A DNA stretch of 64,000 bases from Halalkalibaculum roseum (GTDB lineage Bacteria; Bacteroidota; Rhodothermia; Balneolales; Balneolaceae), in contig NZ_JAALLT010000001.1 of assembly GCF_011059145.1 (NCBI RefSeq), positions 231,250 through 295,249 on the forward strand, given 5' to 3'. The notes beneath the pieces were generated by a model, which did no database searches, was not told where the DNA came from, and saw only the letters and a list, made by a program, of their open reading frames with translations. This document shows positions 1-8,341 of the stretch, piece after piece (within the stretch, counting starts at the first letter, position 1; every line of letters starts with the position of its first letter). The position numbers were made by a program, and so were the translations under genes.

Positions 1-39
1 TCCAGATGTGCTCCACTTATTACTATTCGATTTACTCAT
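1..39 (-). CDS. N-terminus of a gene leaving the window (partial)
   Basis: Thirteen codons are visible on the minus strand, from an ATG at 39-37: MSKSNSNKWSTSG. A purine-rich GTGAGG stretch sits about 6 bases upstream and could be a ribosome binding site. The rest of the gene lies outside the window, so no function can be assigned. The call rests only on an open start with a plausible leader. Confidence 0.4.
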   Translation of the reverse strand, partial: MSKSNSNKWSTSG

Positions 40-156
40 TTCAGCCTCACTTTATTTGAATGTTTCGAGCAAATAACTGAATAAATTATTGAAAAGCAAC
101 AAAAATTTATTGATAAACAACAAATATTTGCCGTAATAAGGCAAATACAAGAAAGC

Positions 157-257
157 TATAGAACGCCGATGACACAGATAAGGCTGTTTTCTAGGATAGG
201 AAGAACACATACAAAAACCGCGTAAATCTGCTAAAACCGCGTCATCTGTGTTCCATT
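157..257. repeat. Imperfect inverted repeat of the GAACAC/GTGTTC family (copy A)
   Basis: The left end reads TAGAACGCCGATGACACAGA and the right end GCGTCATCTGTGTTCC, so the ends pair imperfectly. The interior has a 9-10 bp rhythm (ACCGCGTAAATCTGCTAAAA). Related copies lie at 2027, 35382, 37954, 43918 and 55634. This copy sits just past the stop codon of the AMP nucleosidase gene. The rest of the 1-267 interval is AT-rich and shows nothing else I can name. Confidence 0.6.
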
Positions 258-267
258 AAGCCTTGTT

Positions 268-1455
268 CTATTCTTCGTCTGGGCCGCCCATCAACGGTTC
301 GTTCATCGCACGGATACTGGCATTGGGCAGGCCTTCGGGATAGTTATCCTTGCACATATCCAGTGCTTCAATGACGATTTCGAGGTGCATTTGCTTTGAG
401 TCCTCATAGAAGTCCTGTGCCTCGTCACTCAGTTTGGGCTTTCCGTGTAAAGGCTTATCGCTCACACAGAGCAGGGTGGCATTGGGGATACGGTAGCGGT
501 ACCCGTTGGTAGCCACGGTCGCCGACTCCATATCTATAGCCACACTCCGGCTCATATGGATCTTCTCAACAGTTCTTCGTTTGATAAACTCCCAGTTACG
601 GTTGCCGGTAGTGTAGATGGTACCCATTCGGTGACTTCTCCTGTACTTGTCAAGGGTCTCCTTCAGATACACATTCAAGAGATAGTTGGGTGTGATAGGA
701 ATATTCAGCGGCAGGATATTGTCGAGTACCCCGTCGTCGCGCATAAATCCGGTAGCAAGCACAAAATCACCGATCTCCTGGTGGTTACGCAGACCGCCGC
801 AATGACCAACCATCACCATAGCATCGGGCCTGAGAACGGCCACATGATCGGTTATGGTCTTTGCATTTGAAGGTCCGACGCCAATATTGATAAGTGTGAC
901 GCCCTTATTTTCCGACAGCTTGTGATGAAAAGCCGGCATCTGCACGCCTTCCCTGGCCGGCTGTACGCAGTCGGGATAGCGCTCCTTGAATACCTCAACG
1001 TGCATATCGTAGTTGGTAAACAGGATGTACCGCTGGAAATCCTCGGGCTTGGTTCCGGTATAGTGTTCCAGGCGATTCAGTGATATGTCAATGCGCTCCG
1101 GACTAAACAGAAAAAGCTTCTTCTGGGTGATATCCCAGTCGTCCTCATCGGTATTGTCCAGCAGCTGAGGGTCATTCATCGCCAATCGCTCGCGGGAGGG
1201 GAGGATTTTAATCTCAGCTCCTTTCTCAGCCAGTTTTCTAAGCTCACGGAGCAGGTACCAGCGGTAGGCGGTGGGCTTTGCTATTTCTCCGGTGATGATG
1301 GGATTGTGCTTCGACCATGAGCGCTTGACCAATACCTTGGGATACTCCCCTTCGTTGTAAATAGACTCCATAAGGTCACAAGCCTGCTCAATATTATTTT
1401 CCAATGCGGCTTGGGAATCAATATCATCTTTATGAAATTCAAATCGCTTATCCAT
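268..1455 (-). CDS. amn: AMP nucleosidase
   Basis: Predicted cytoplasmic enzyme hydrolysing AMP to adenine and ribose 5-phosphate. The C-terminal half is a nucleoside-phosphorylase-like domain: a glycine-rich stretch (INIGVGPSNAKTITDHVAV), then MVGHCGGLR, and near the end AIDMESATVATNGYRYR, which carries the Met-Glu pair typical of the PNP/UDP family. The N-terminal half matches the extra domain of AMP nucleosidases. I place the start at the ATG at 1455 (MDKRFEF); a TTG nine bases upstream is in frame but less likely. The product is 395 aa, shorter than the E. coli enzyme (484 aa). It is divergent from the NUDIX gene with only 14 bases between start codons. Confidence 0.85.
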   Translation of the reverse strand: MDKRFEFHKDDIDSQAALENNIEQACDLMESIYNEGEYPKVLVKRSWSKHNPIITGEIAKPTAYRWYLLRELRKLAEKGAEIKILPSRERLAMNDPQLLDNTDEDDWDITQKKLFLFSPERIDISLNRLEHYTGTKPEDFQRYILFTNYDMHVEVFKERYPDCVQPAREGVQMPAFHHKLSENKGVTLINIGVGPSNAKTITDHVAVLRPDAMVMVGHCGGLRNHQEIGDFVLATGFMRDDGVLDNILPLNIPITPNYLLNVYLKETLDKYRRSHRMGTIYTTGNRNWEFIKRRTVEKIHMSRSVAIDMESATVATNGYRYRIPNATLLCVSDKPLHGKPKLSDEAQDFYEDSKQMHLEIVIEALDMCKDNYPEGLPNASIRAMNEPLMGGPDEE

Positions 1456-1469
1456 ACAAACCAATACTT

Positions 1470-2042
1470 ATGAGTGAATCTAATTTCAATTATCGCATCG
1501 AGCCTTGGTCGATTGTCACAGAAAATAAGGAATATAAAACACCAATTTTTAATCTTTTAAAAAGAAGCATGAAGTTGCAGGCAGTGGATGAGACCGACCG
1601 CGGCGACTTCTATGTGCTGGATGCGCCTGAGTGGATCAATATCATTGCCATTACCGAAGATGATGAGATCATCTTGGTGGAACAGTATCGCTACGGCATT
1701 GAAGAACCGACCCTTGAAATTCCCGGAGGAATGGTGGATGAGGGGGAGGAGCCGCTGCAGGGAGCGAAGCGTGAGATGCTGGAGGAGACGGGGTATCGCT
1801 CGGATACATGGAGCAGCCTTGGGAAAGTGAGTTCTAACCCGGCCATTATGACTAATTTTACGCATATGTATCTGGCGAAGAACTGTATTTTTGAAGGAGC
1901 GGAAAATCCCGATACGCACGAACGAATCAACGTTCACACTATGCCCGTGGATGATTTTCTGGAACTGGTGAAAAACGGTACGGTGCACCACGCCATCGTC
2001 CTCGCCGCCGTTGCCCGTTACCTCCTTATAGAACACGGATAA
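1470..2042 (+). CDS. NUDIX hydrolase, ADP-ribose pyrophosphatase-like
   Basis: A 190-residue hydrolase expected to cleave nucleoside diphosphate derivatives, most likely ADP-ribose to AMP and ribose 5-phosphate. The Nudix box is intact: GGMVDEGEEPLQGAKREM followed by LEETGY, fitting GX5EX7REUXEEXGU. An upstream in-frame ATG at 1404 would overlap the AMP nucleosidase coding region; the ATG at 1470 (MSESNFNYRIEPW) fits the family better. The last codons, reading IEHG-stop, lie inside a dispersed inverted repeat. The neighbour's AMP substrate could be this enzyme's product, an inference from position and family. Confidence 0.85.
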   Translation: MSESNFNYRIEPWSIVTENKEYKTPIFNLLKRSMKLQAVDETDRGDFYVLDAPEWINIIAITEDDEIILVEQYRYGIEEPTLEIPGGMVDEGEEPLQGAKREMLEETGYRSDTWSSLGKVSSNPAIMTNFTHMYLAKNCIFEGAENPDTHERINVHTMPVDDFLELVKNGTVHHAIVLAAVARYLLIEHG

Positions 2043-2122
2043 CGCAGATTGAACGGATTTGAAATAACTTAATAATCCTAATCTGTGATAATCTGCTATA
2101 TCCGTTAGATCTGTGTTCTATA
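2027..2122. repeat. Inverted repeat, GAACAC/GTGTTC family (copy B, the clearest)
   Basis: The termini TATAGAACAC (2027-2036) and GTGTTCTATA (2113-2122) are perfect reverse complements. Inside, 9-10 bp units recur: ACGGATAACGCAGATTGAAC on the left, and ATCTGTGATAATCTGCTA on the right. The left end overlaps the last codons and stop of the NUDIX gene. Transcribed, it could fold into a long imperfect hairpin. Confidence 0.75.
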
Positions 2123-2263
2123 AAAAAATTGCAGTACTAATGAGAGAACTTTATCATACGAGACTGTAAACTTTCGATTTGAGAACGATTTGCCGCTCTT
2201 TTACGGTTACTTTCAAGTCAGAACGAAACAATAATGCAGATAATAGGTCAGAAAAAAAGAGCC

Positions 2264-2737
2264 ATGATTGAAACAGGAAAAAAAATTGATACGGATTTTG
2301 AGTTGGACGTCGTTAAAAACGGTGAAGAAAAAACTGTGAACTTCAGCGAGTTGCTGGATCGGCCGACTATCGTGTCGGTGTACAAGCGCAACAACACCTC
2401 CGGCTGTGACAAACAGAACAAAAGCTTGTCAGAACATGCCGATTGGTTTGATAAAAAAGGATATAACCTTGTGGCAGTAAGCAAGGATACCTGTGGATCC
2501 CATAAGAATTATGCCGAGAAGCTGGATATCAACTATGTGCTGGCTTCCGATCGGGATTATAAGTTTGCCAAAGCGACCGATTCCATTGTTGAGAAGAAGA
2601 TGTACGGCAACACCTATGAAGCCCCTTCACGGTCGGCTTATGTAATTGATACCGACGGAACGGTTTTAGGCATTATTGAAAAAGTTAATACCAAAGATCA
2701 CGCTCATGAGTTAAAAGAGCTGATCGAGAATTTGTAA
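2264..2737 (+). CDS. Peroxiredoxin of the AhpC/TSA (BCP-like) family
   Basis: Thioredoxin-fold peroxidase of 157 residues, expected to reduce hydroperoxides. The block VSVYKRNNTSGCDKQN aligns with the BCP active site (YPKDNTPGC), giving a candidate peroxidatic cysteine. The usual proline of PxxxTxxC is lysine here, and the resolving cysteine five residues on is absent. A second cysteine in SKDTCGSHK may substitute. I prefer the ATG at 2264 (MIETGKKIDTDF) over the one at 2234 because it matches the family's normal N-terminus. It ends 9 bases before topA, so the two are probably cotranscribed. Confidence 0.75.
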   Translation: MIETGKKIDTDFELDVVKNGEEKTVNFSELLDRPTIVSVYKRNNTSGCDKQNKSLSEHADWFDKKGYNLVAVSKDTCGSHKNYAEKLDINYVLASDRDYKFAKATDSIVEKKMYGNTYEAPSRSAYVIDTDGTVLGIIEKVNTKDHAHELKELIENL

Positions 2738-2746
2738 ACACCTTAG

Positions 2747-5296
2747 ATGAAATCACTTGTAATTGTAGAGTCACCCACAAAAACGAAAACCCTTAAAAAG
2801 TATCTTCCCAAAGATTATGTCATAGATTCTTCTATGGGACATATTAGGGATTTACCGGCCTCAGCCAAGGAGATTCCTTCGAAGTATAAGAAGGAAGACT
2901 GGTCGAATCTCGGCGTTAACGTGGATAAGGGTTTCGAACCGCTCTACGTGATTCCTGCAAGCAAGAAGAAAGTAGTCAAAAATCTTAAAAAGCTGCTGAA
3001 GCAGTCGGATGAACTCATACTGGCGACTGATGAAGACCGCGAAGGGGAAGCCATATCCTGGCACCTGACTGAATTGCTGAAACCGGATGTTCCGGTGAAG
3101 CGCATGGTCTTTCGTGAGATCACCAAGGAAGCCATCGAGCAGGCTCTTGAGAATTTCAGAGACATTGACATGAACCTGGTCAATGCCCAGGAAGCACGCC
3201 GTATTATCGATAGGCTGGCCGGGTACACGGTATCGCCCCTACTCTGGAAGAAGATTGCTCCCAAGCTTTCTGCCGGACGGGTGCAGTCAGTGGCAGTTCG
3301 TTTTCTCGTAGACCGCGAGCGAGAGCGCATGAAGTTTCGGTCGGCGCGGTATTGGGACTTGAAAGCCAAGCTTCACAAGCAGGATGATGAGTACATCTTC
3401 GAAGCAGATCTGACCCACCTGGATGGCAAGCGTCTGGCTTCCGGCAAAGACTTTGATGAAAATACCGGTAAGTTGAAGAAGCCGAAATCAGTAGTACTGC
3501 TGGATGATAAGAAGGCCTCACAGCTTCGTGATGATCTGGACCAAGCTGAGTGGAAAGTTTCGAATGTTGAGAAAAACAGGCAGAAACGAAATCCGTCTCC
3601 TGCCTTCATAACTTCTACTCTTCAGCAGGAAGCCAACCGCAAGCTGGGTTTCTCGGCGAAGCAGACCATGGGCGTGGCTCAGAAACTATATGAGAACGGG
3701 TATATTACCTACATGCGTACCGACTCGGCGCGACTGTCGGGACAGGCTATCAACGCTGCTCGCACGGCCGTTGAAAAGGAATACGGGAAGGAATATTTAT
3801 TTGACCGGGTGCGTAATTATGGAGGGGGATCCAAAGGTGCCCAGGAAGCACACGAAGCGATTCGTCCGGCCGGAAGTTCTTTCCGGAAACCGGAGGACGC
3901 CGGCTTAAGCGGTGCTCAGTTCCGACTTTATGATATGATCTGGAAGCGAACCATAGCTACACAGATGGCGCAAGCCGAGCTTGAATTTACTAACGTCACC
4001 ATCGAAGCTAAAGCCAACGGAAAAACTGCAGAATTCAGAACCAGCGGCAAAGAGATTATTTTTCCCGGTTTTTTCCGCGCCTATGTGGAAGGAAGTGACG
4101 ATCCGGAAGCAGCTCTCGAAAACCAGGAGAACTACTTGCCAGGTATGTCAGAAGGTGAAGAGGTCATTGAGGATGGTGTGGAGCCGATATCCCACGAAAC
4201 CAAGCCACCGGCCCGGTTTACTGAGGCCAGTCTGGTTAAGGAACTGGAAAAACAGGGTATCGGACGTCCGAGTACTTACGCCACGATTATTAGCACTATC
4301 CAGGATCGCGGATACGTAGAAGCGGATGGTAAAACATTGATTCCTACCTTCACTGCATTTGCAGTGACTGAACTCTTGGAAAAGAACCTGGAGGATCTGG
4401 TTGACAGTGACTTCACCTCCGATATGGAAAACAAGCTGGATAAAATAGCGCAAGGTGAACTCGATATTGAGACCTATCTCAGTTCCTATTTCAATGGCGA
4501 GGAAGGTCTCAAAGCCAAAGTGGAAAAACAGGAAGAGAAGATCGATCCCCAGGAGGCCAAACATTTGCACCTTCCTTTGCAGGATCTGGATGATATCCAG
4601 GTATTTGTCGGTCGATTCGGACCCTACATCAAAAAGCAGGTGAACGGTGAAGAACTTACGACATCCATACCGGTTAGCTGGAAACCAAGTGACCTTACGG
4701 CCGAGAAGCTGGAAGAACTTATCAAAACGGAAGAAGAGGGTCCCAAGTCGATCGGCGATCATCCCGAAAGCGGAGAGCCTATCTTTGTATTGAATGGCCG
4801 GTACGGCCCCTATGTGCAGGTCGGCGAAGTCACTGAGGATAACAAGAAGCCCAAGCGCGCTTCCCTGTTGAAAGGAATGTCGCCGGAAGATGTGGATCTG
4901 GAATTGGCATTGAAATTACTCGAACTCCCAAGAAGCCTTGGCAATCATCCGGACACCGGTAAGGAGATTAAAGCCGGGGTAGGGCGATATGGCCCGTTTG
5001 TAGTGCATGACGGTACCTTCGCCTCACTGAAACGCAGTGATAACGTATTGGATATTGAACTGGACCGGGCTGTTGAACTGCTTTCTGAGAAAAAGAAAAA
5101 ATCGAACCGGAAGAGTGCAGCCATTAAGGAACTAGGAGAGCATCCCGAAGACGGCAAGAAAGTTCGCGTGATGGATGGCAGATATGGACCTTATATCAAG
5201 CACGGTAAAAAGAATTACAGTTTATCTGATGATGTGGATCCGGAAGCGGTGACGATGGAAGACGCCATCAAGCTGATCACAGAAAAAGCGAAGTAG
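2747..5296 (+). CDS. topA: DNA topoisomerase I (type IA)
   Basis: Relaxes negatively supercoiled DNA through a transient 5'-phosphotyrosine. Order of parts: Toprim domain (residues 1-130, MKSLVIVESPTKTKTLKKYL and ATDEDREGEA), type IA core with catalytic Tyr322 in YITYMRTDSARLS, then four C-terminal repeats of the form LGxHPxxGxxIxxxxGRYGPY between about residue 620 and the end. The cysteine zinc fingers of the E. coli enzyme are absent, as is usual in this group. At 849 aa it is full length. It is the second gene of an operon with the peroxiredoxin. Confidence 0.97.
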   Translation: MKSLVIVESPTKTKTLKKYLPKDYVIDSSMGHIRDLPASAKEIPSKYKKEDWSNLGVNVDKGFEPLYVIPASKKKVVKNLKKLLKQSDELILATDEDREGEAISWHLTELLKPDVPVKRMVFREITKEAIEQALENFRDIDMNLVNAQEARRIIDRLAGYTVSPLLWKKIAPKLSAGRVQSVAVRFLVDRERERMKFRSARYWDLKAKLHKQDDEYIFEADLTHLDGKRLASGKDFDENTGKLKKPKSVVLLDDKKASQLRDDLDQAEWKVSNVEKNRQKRNPSPAFITSTLQQEANRKLGFSAKQTMGVAQKLYENGYITYMRTDSARLSGQAINAARTAVEKEYGKEYLFDRVRNYGGGSKGAQEAHEAIRPAGSSFRKPEDAGLSGAQFRLYDMIWKRTIATQMAQAELEFTNVTIEAKANGKTAEFRTSGKEIIFPGFFRAYVEGSDDPEAALENQENYLPGMSEGEEVIEDGVEPISHETKPPARFTEASLVKELEKQGIGRPSTYATIISTIQDRGYVEADGKTLIPTFTAFAVTELLEKNLEDLVDSDFTSDMENKLDKIAQGELDIETYLSSYFNGEEGLKAKVEKQEEKIDPQEAKHLHLPLQDLDDIQVFVGRFGPYIKKQVNGEELTTSIPVSWKPSDLTAEKLEELIKTEEEGPKSIGDHPESGEPIFVLNGRYGPYVQVGEVTEDNKKPKRASLLKGMSPEDVDLELALKLLELPRSLGNHPDTGKEIKAGVGRYGPFVVHDGTFASLKRSDNVLDIELDRAVELLSEKKKKSNRKSAAIKELGEHPEDGKKVRVMDGRYGPYIKHGKKNYSLSDDVDPEAVTMEDAIKLITEKAK

Positions 5297-5301
5297 GTAG
5301 G

Positions 5302-5402
5302 AGCAAGAAGCAAGAAGTGAAAAGCTAAGAGGCAAGTTCTGAGGGAGCTCTGCTCCGGATATAAAGTAAGTCCGTATACTTCCTTATACCTTATACCCTA
5401 TA
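5302..5402. repeat. Heptad (7-bp period) arrays after topA
   Basis: Just after the topA stop, five successive 7-mers run AGCAAGA, AGCAAGA, AGTGAAA, AGCTAAG, AGGCAAG (5302-5336). After a gap, CCTTATA, CCTTATA, CCCTATA follow (5382-5402), preceded by TATACTT. The first block is purine-rich and the second pyrimidine/AT-rich, so the pair resembles the two-armed heptad elements at 31648, 44959 and 53584. Confidence 0.65.
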
Positions 5403-5465
5403 CCTAGTTAGCCCCAAAAATTCTAACATGACAATTGCCGGTAAGTTTGTTTAATTTGAATAGTC

Positions 5466-6035
5466 ATGGAAAAGAAATCTGAGATACATTTTAGCTATCC
5501 CCCAAACCTGCACGAGCTCGATCTTGCCACCCTGGTTTCCATGTACCGCGAGCGGGGCATTCCTAAAAAAGCTCGTCCCGGAGAGTACTTTGCCTGTGCT
5601 CTATCCAAGAAGCTGATCAAAGAAGGAAAGTGGTGGTTCGGGCAGTATTACAGCCAGCAATCTTGGGACCAGCTGCTTAGCAAAAGCTGTGAAGGATATC
5701 CGCTTACTGAAGTGGAGATGAATGTAATGGGCATGGCCCTCTCATCCGGCGATGAACCGCCTAAGCGAGACTTTGTGGAGCAGCAGTGCGGAGCTGTGCC
5801 TAAGCTGGCCTATATGATTGTCAATGATCTCAAAGAGTTTGGATTTCTATCGGTTGATGATCAGGACCGTCTGATGATCACGCCCCGCGGTGAGAAGGCA
5901 TTGCAGGGTATTGCCCGAAGGATATACGACAAGAAATTCAGTCCGGACATGTTGCGGGTCAACCAGTCAGAGACCTCTACGCCTACCATCGAACGGGCCA
6001 AGAAAAAAGACAGCGAACAGGCGAGCCTATTCTAA
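5466..6035 (+). CDS. Unknown protein with a C-terminal sliding-clamp-binding-like motif
   Basis: A 189-residue soluble protein I do not recognise. The middle is rich in aromatic and charged residues (EGKWWFGQYYSQQSWDQLL). Residues about 120-150 (KEFGFLSVDDQDRLMITPRG) look like the wing of a winged-helix fold. The last residues are EQASLF, close to the QL(S/D)LF pentapeptide by which many replication and repair proteins bind the beta sliding clamp, placed at the extreme C-terminus after a charged, probably flexible linker. A role in DNA transactions would suit its position after topA, but this is inference. Confidence 0.75.
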   Translation: MEKKSEIHFSYPPNLHELDLATLVSMYRERGIPKKARPGEYFACALSKKLIKEGKWWFGQYYSQQSWDQLLSKSCEGYPLTEVEMNVMGMALSSGDEPPKRDFVEQQCGAVPKLAYMIVNDLKEFGFLSVDDQDRLMITPRGEKALQGIARRIYDKKFSPDMLRVNQSETSTPTIERAKKKDSEQASLF

Positions 6036-6038
6036 CTA

Positions 6039-6081
6039 ACCACAAAGCTACACTAAGCTTTACTCAGTGTAACTAAGTGGT
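6039..6081. repeat. Small inverted repeat between convergent genes (ACCAC/GTGGT family)
   Basis: ACCAC (6039-6043) pairs with GTGGT (6077-6081), and ACACT (6050-6054) pairs with AGTGT (6066-6070), with equal 6-base internal loops. The text has a 9-bp rhythm (CTCAGTGTAACTAAGTGG). Similar phrases occur at 18513 and 20004. It lies between convergent genes and could end transcription weakly, though there is no U-tract. Confidence 0.5.
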
Positions 6082-6095
6082 AAAGTGATTGTTTA

Positions 6096-6863
6096 TCAAT
6101 CTACGCGTCGAGCACGGACCCCGAAATCGACATTATCCTTCACCCACTCGGTCCACCGTGCCTGCTCCAAAATCGGTTTGTCATGCAGGTAGATTGTAGA
6201 GTCATTCCAGGTGGTCATCACTTCAGCATCCTGGGTCCAAATCTTCACGCGTCGGCGTGGGACCTTGGTCTGCCAGTTTCGTCCGGTAACAGGATCGGTA
6301 TAGAGCACACGTATGGTGATATTCCGAGAGAGCTGTTCCAGCGGACTCAGATCCAGGCTTCTGAAATCTGTCTCTCCGTCTTTCTTAATATCAGGGACAC
6401 CGTCGCTGACCATCACTACTGAGACCGGTCTTAGCACCAGGTTCTTGTTCCGTAATGTCAATGCGACCTGCTCGAAGAAGGCGTTGAAATCGGTGATCGG
6501 ATTTTGAACCGTATCCGGAAAGATCTCATGCAGCCGCTCTTCAATCTCTTCTACTGATTTATTCTCAAAGGTCTGAATCGGGTAGAAGGTCTTGGGCTCG
6601 TCTGGCTGGGCACCGCCTATGGAGCTCACAAAGAGTACATTGGGCTCTTCCAGGTCATCGATACTCTCTAAATGGGCATAGATATAATGTGCCAGAAAAT
6701 TCAGAGATTCATCAAAATAACCGCTGTTGATAAAAGAGCCGCTGATATCCACCCCAACAAAAAGCGAGAGTCGGGGCTTTTGTTCGGTATTCAGACTGCA
6801 ACCGATTACAATAAACATCAGTCCGGTCAGCAGCGATATAGCTACTTTCTTGATTGTCGACAT
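6096..6863 (-). CDS. Lipoprotein with a von Willebrand factor A-like domain
   Basis: The N-terminus is a lipoprotein signal: a hydrophobic stretch ending VIGCSLN, so Cys22 is the probable lipidation site. The next residues LSLFVGVDISGSF carry the MIDAS motif DxSxS, and VMVSDGVPD supplies the second metal-binding aspartate. The domain therefore probably binds a divalent cation and a protein partner outside the inner membrane. It lies 9 bases downstream of an integral membrane protein gene, so the two probably form an operon. Ligand and role are unknown. Confidence 0.75.
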   Translation of the reverse strand: MSTIKKVAISLLTGLMFIVIGCSLNTEQKPRLSLFVGVDISGSFINSGYFDESLNFLAHYIYAHLESIDDLEEPNVLFVSSIGGAQPDEPKTFYPIQTFENKSVEEIEERLHEIFPDTVQNPITDFNAFFEQVALTLRNKNLVLRPVSVVMVSDGVPDIKKDGETDFRSLDLSPLEQLSRNITIRVLYTDPVTGRNWQTKVPRRRVKIWTQDAEVMTTWNDSTIYLHDKPILEQARWTEWVKDNVDFGVRARRVD

Positions 6864-6872
6864 AATAGACTC

Positions 6873-8105
6873 CTAGTTAGATGTACTTGCAGTTTTCAGC
6901 TCTTCGCTTCGCTTCGAAAGCGTTTCAATAAGCACGTTCGACTGTTTAATGTCGTCCATGCTTCTGAAAGGCAGGTCAAACAGGTGTGTACTGCTAACCA
7001 ACAGGGTCAGGAAGTTGATCGCGCTGGCAATAACCTGAAGGGGTGGCAGCATGAATGCAGCTAACAACTCCTCTCCCTTATCCTGCACCCAGTCTGCATT
7101 CTTCTTGATCGTATCCATGAAACCGTTTGATATATCCCAATCAAGATCGCTCTCTTTAGCCGAGCTCTTTTTAGAGCTTTTTAGCTCAACACCTTTACCC
7201 TGTATAACGGCCATGATAGTCGGGGTACCAAAAGAGGCGAAGAGGAACCATGAGAGGCTTCGAATACCGAACCACATGAAGGTGGATATGGAGAGTATTC
7301 CGAGCATGCTGATCTGTACATCATCTGCATAGAGGGCAAACCAGGGAACTAGGGCATCAACGAACTCCCGGTACAGGAAGATAACCTCTACGAAGAGCAC
7401 GATAATTTCAATAACACCGATACCGATAATCTGAGAGAAATTCTTCTTTTTTACGGAACCCACAAAGGTCGATAACACGGCATAACTTCCCAGTACAATG
7501 AAGAACAGGAAGGTAAACAATGGAATCCTGATCGCCAGTATTGACAATTGCTCACCGGTTATATTGGATAAGGTATCCATTACCAGCGGAGTGGTTACGT
7601 ATGTAAAAATAGTTGACTCAATGACTACCCAGAACAAGGTTAGGAAAACAGCAATCCAGGGCACTTTGGAACCTACCACACGCTTAGAGGCCTGACCAAG
7701 CATTCTGAATGGCGTAATGAATATCATCTGTAATACGGACCAAATACCGAGAACTACTATCTTTGTGAGTTCCAGCAGGGCCACTACAAATTGAAATGTA
7801 AAAGTGAAAATCCCTCCCCAGAAAGATACAATGGCTTTACCGAGATCCCACCAGGTTATGAAAAGAGAGATGACAAACTCTTTCCGGTTTTGACGGAATA
7901 CCACAGTAAGCAGGGCAGGTATGGTAATCCAGCATCCTATGATGAAAGCAAAGGCCGGTAGCAGCAAAAACAGACGCTTGGCGGCCATAAGCAGCATGGG
8001 ATCACCGGCAGCCCATGCAAATTCAATAAATGTTTCCTGGAAAAGTGACGGAAACAGCAAAATGTAAAGGACAAATTTGGTAATACTTCCTGTATCGTTA
8101 AACAT
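6873..8105 (-). CDS. Polytopic membrane protein of unknown function
   Basis: A 410-residue protein with about eight to nine hydrophobic segments. One example is FLLLPAFAFIIGCWITIPAL near the N-terminus; others lie around residues 80-130, 150-175, 190-215 and 225-280. A charged, lysine- and serine-rich stretch (SSKKSSAKESDLDWD) follows, then a final hydrophobic region near residues 340-365. I recognise no family motif. It is the first gene of a pair with the VWA lipoprotein. Of the 236 bases upstream (8106-8341) I can only say that no gene is visible. Confidence 0.7.
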   Translation of the reverse strand: MFNDTGSITKFVLYILLFPSLFQETFIEFAWAAGDPMLLMAAKRLFLLLPAFAFIIGCWITIPALLTVVFRQNRKEFVISLFITWWDLGKAIVSFWGGIFTFTFQFVVALLELTKIVVLGIWSVLQMIFITPFRMLGQASKRVVGSKVPWIAVFLTLFWVVIESTIFTYVTTPLVMDTLSNITGEQLSILAIRIPLFTFLFFIVLGSYAVLSTFVGSVKKKNFSQIIGIGVIEIIVLFVEVIFLYREFVDALVPWFALYADDVQISMLGILSISTFMWFGIRSLSWFLFASFGTPTIMAVIQGKGVELKSSKKSSAKESDLDWDISNGFMDTIKKNADWVQDKGEELLAAFMLPPLQVIASAINFLTLLVSSTHLFDLPFRSMDDIKQSNVLIETLSKRSEELKTASTSN

Positions 8106-8341
8106 AATTCCCCCCAGAATCTAATTGGTAATAGCAAATATGTAGAGTTTAATGGGTCCGGAGTTTCTTTGTTCCGGATATTTGGTATCACTTATAAGAT
8201 AGGAGGGAGTAATCGATGTTACAGTTCGGCAGTAGTGGCCGGTTGAATATCACGGGAAGCTCATCTAGAAAAGGTACGGAGATCCCCCTCAAAAACGTCT
8301 GAGAAGGGCATTTCTCCTGACCTATTTTAAAACATTAGAAT

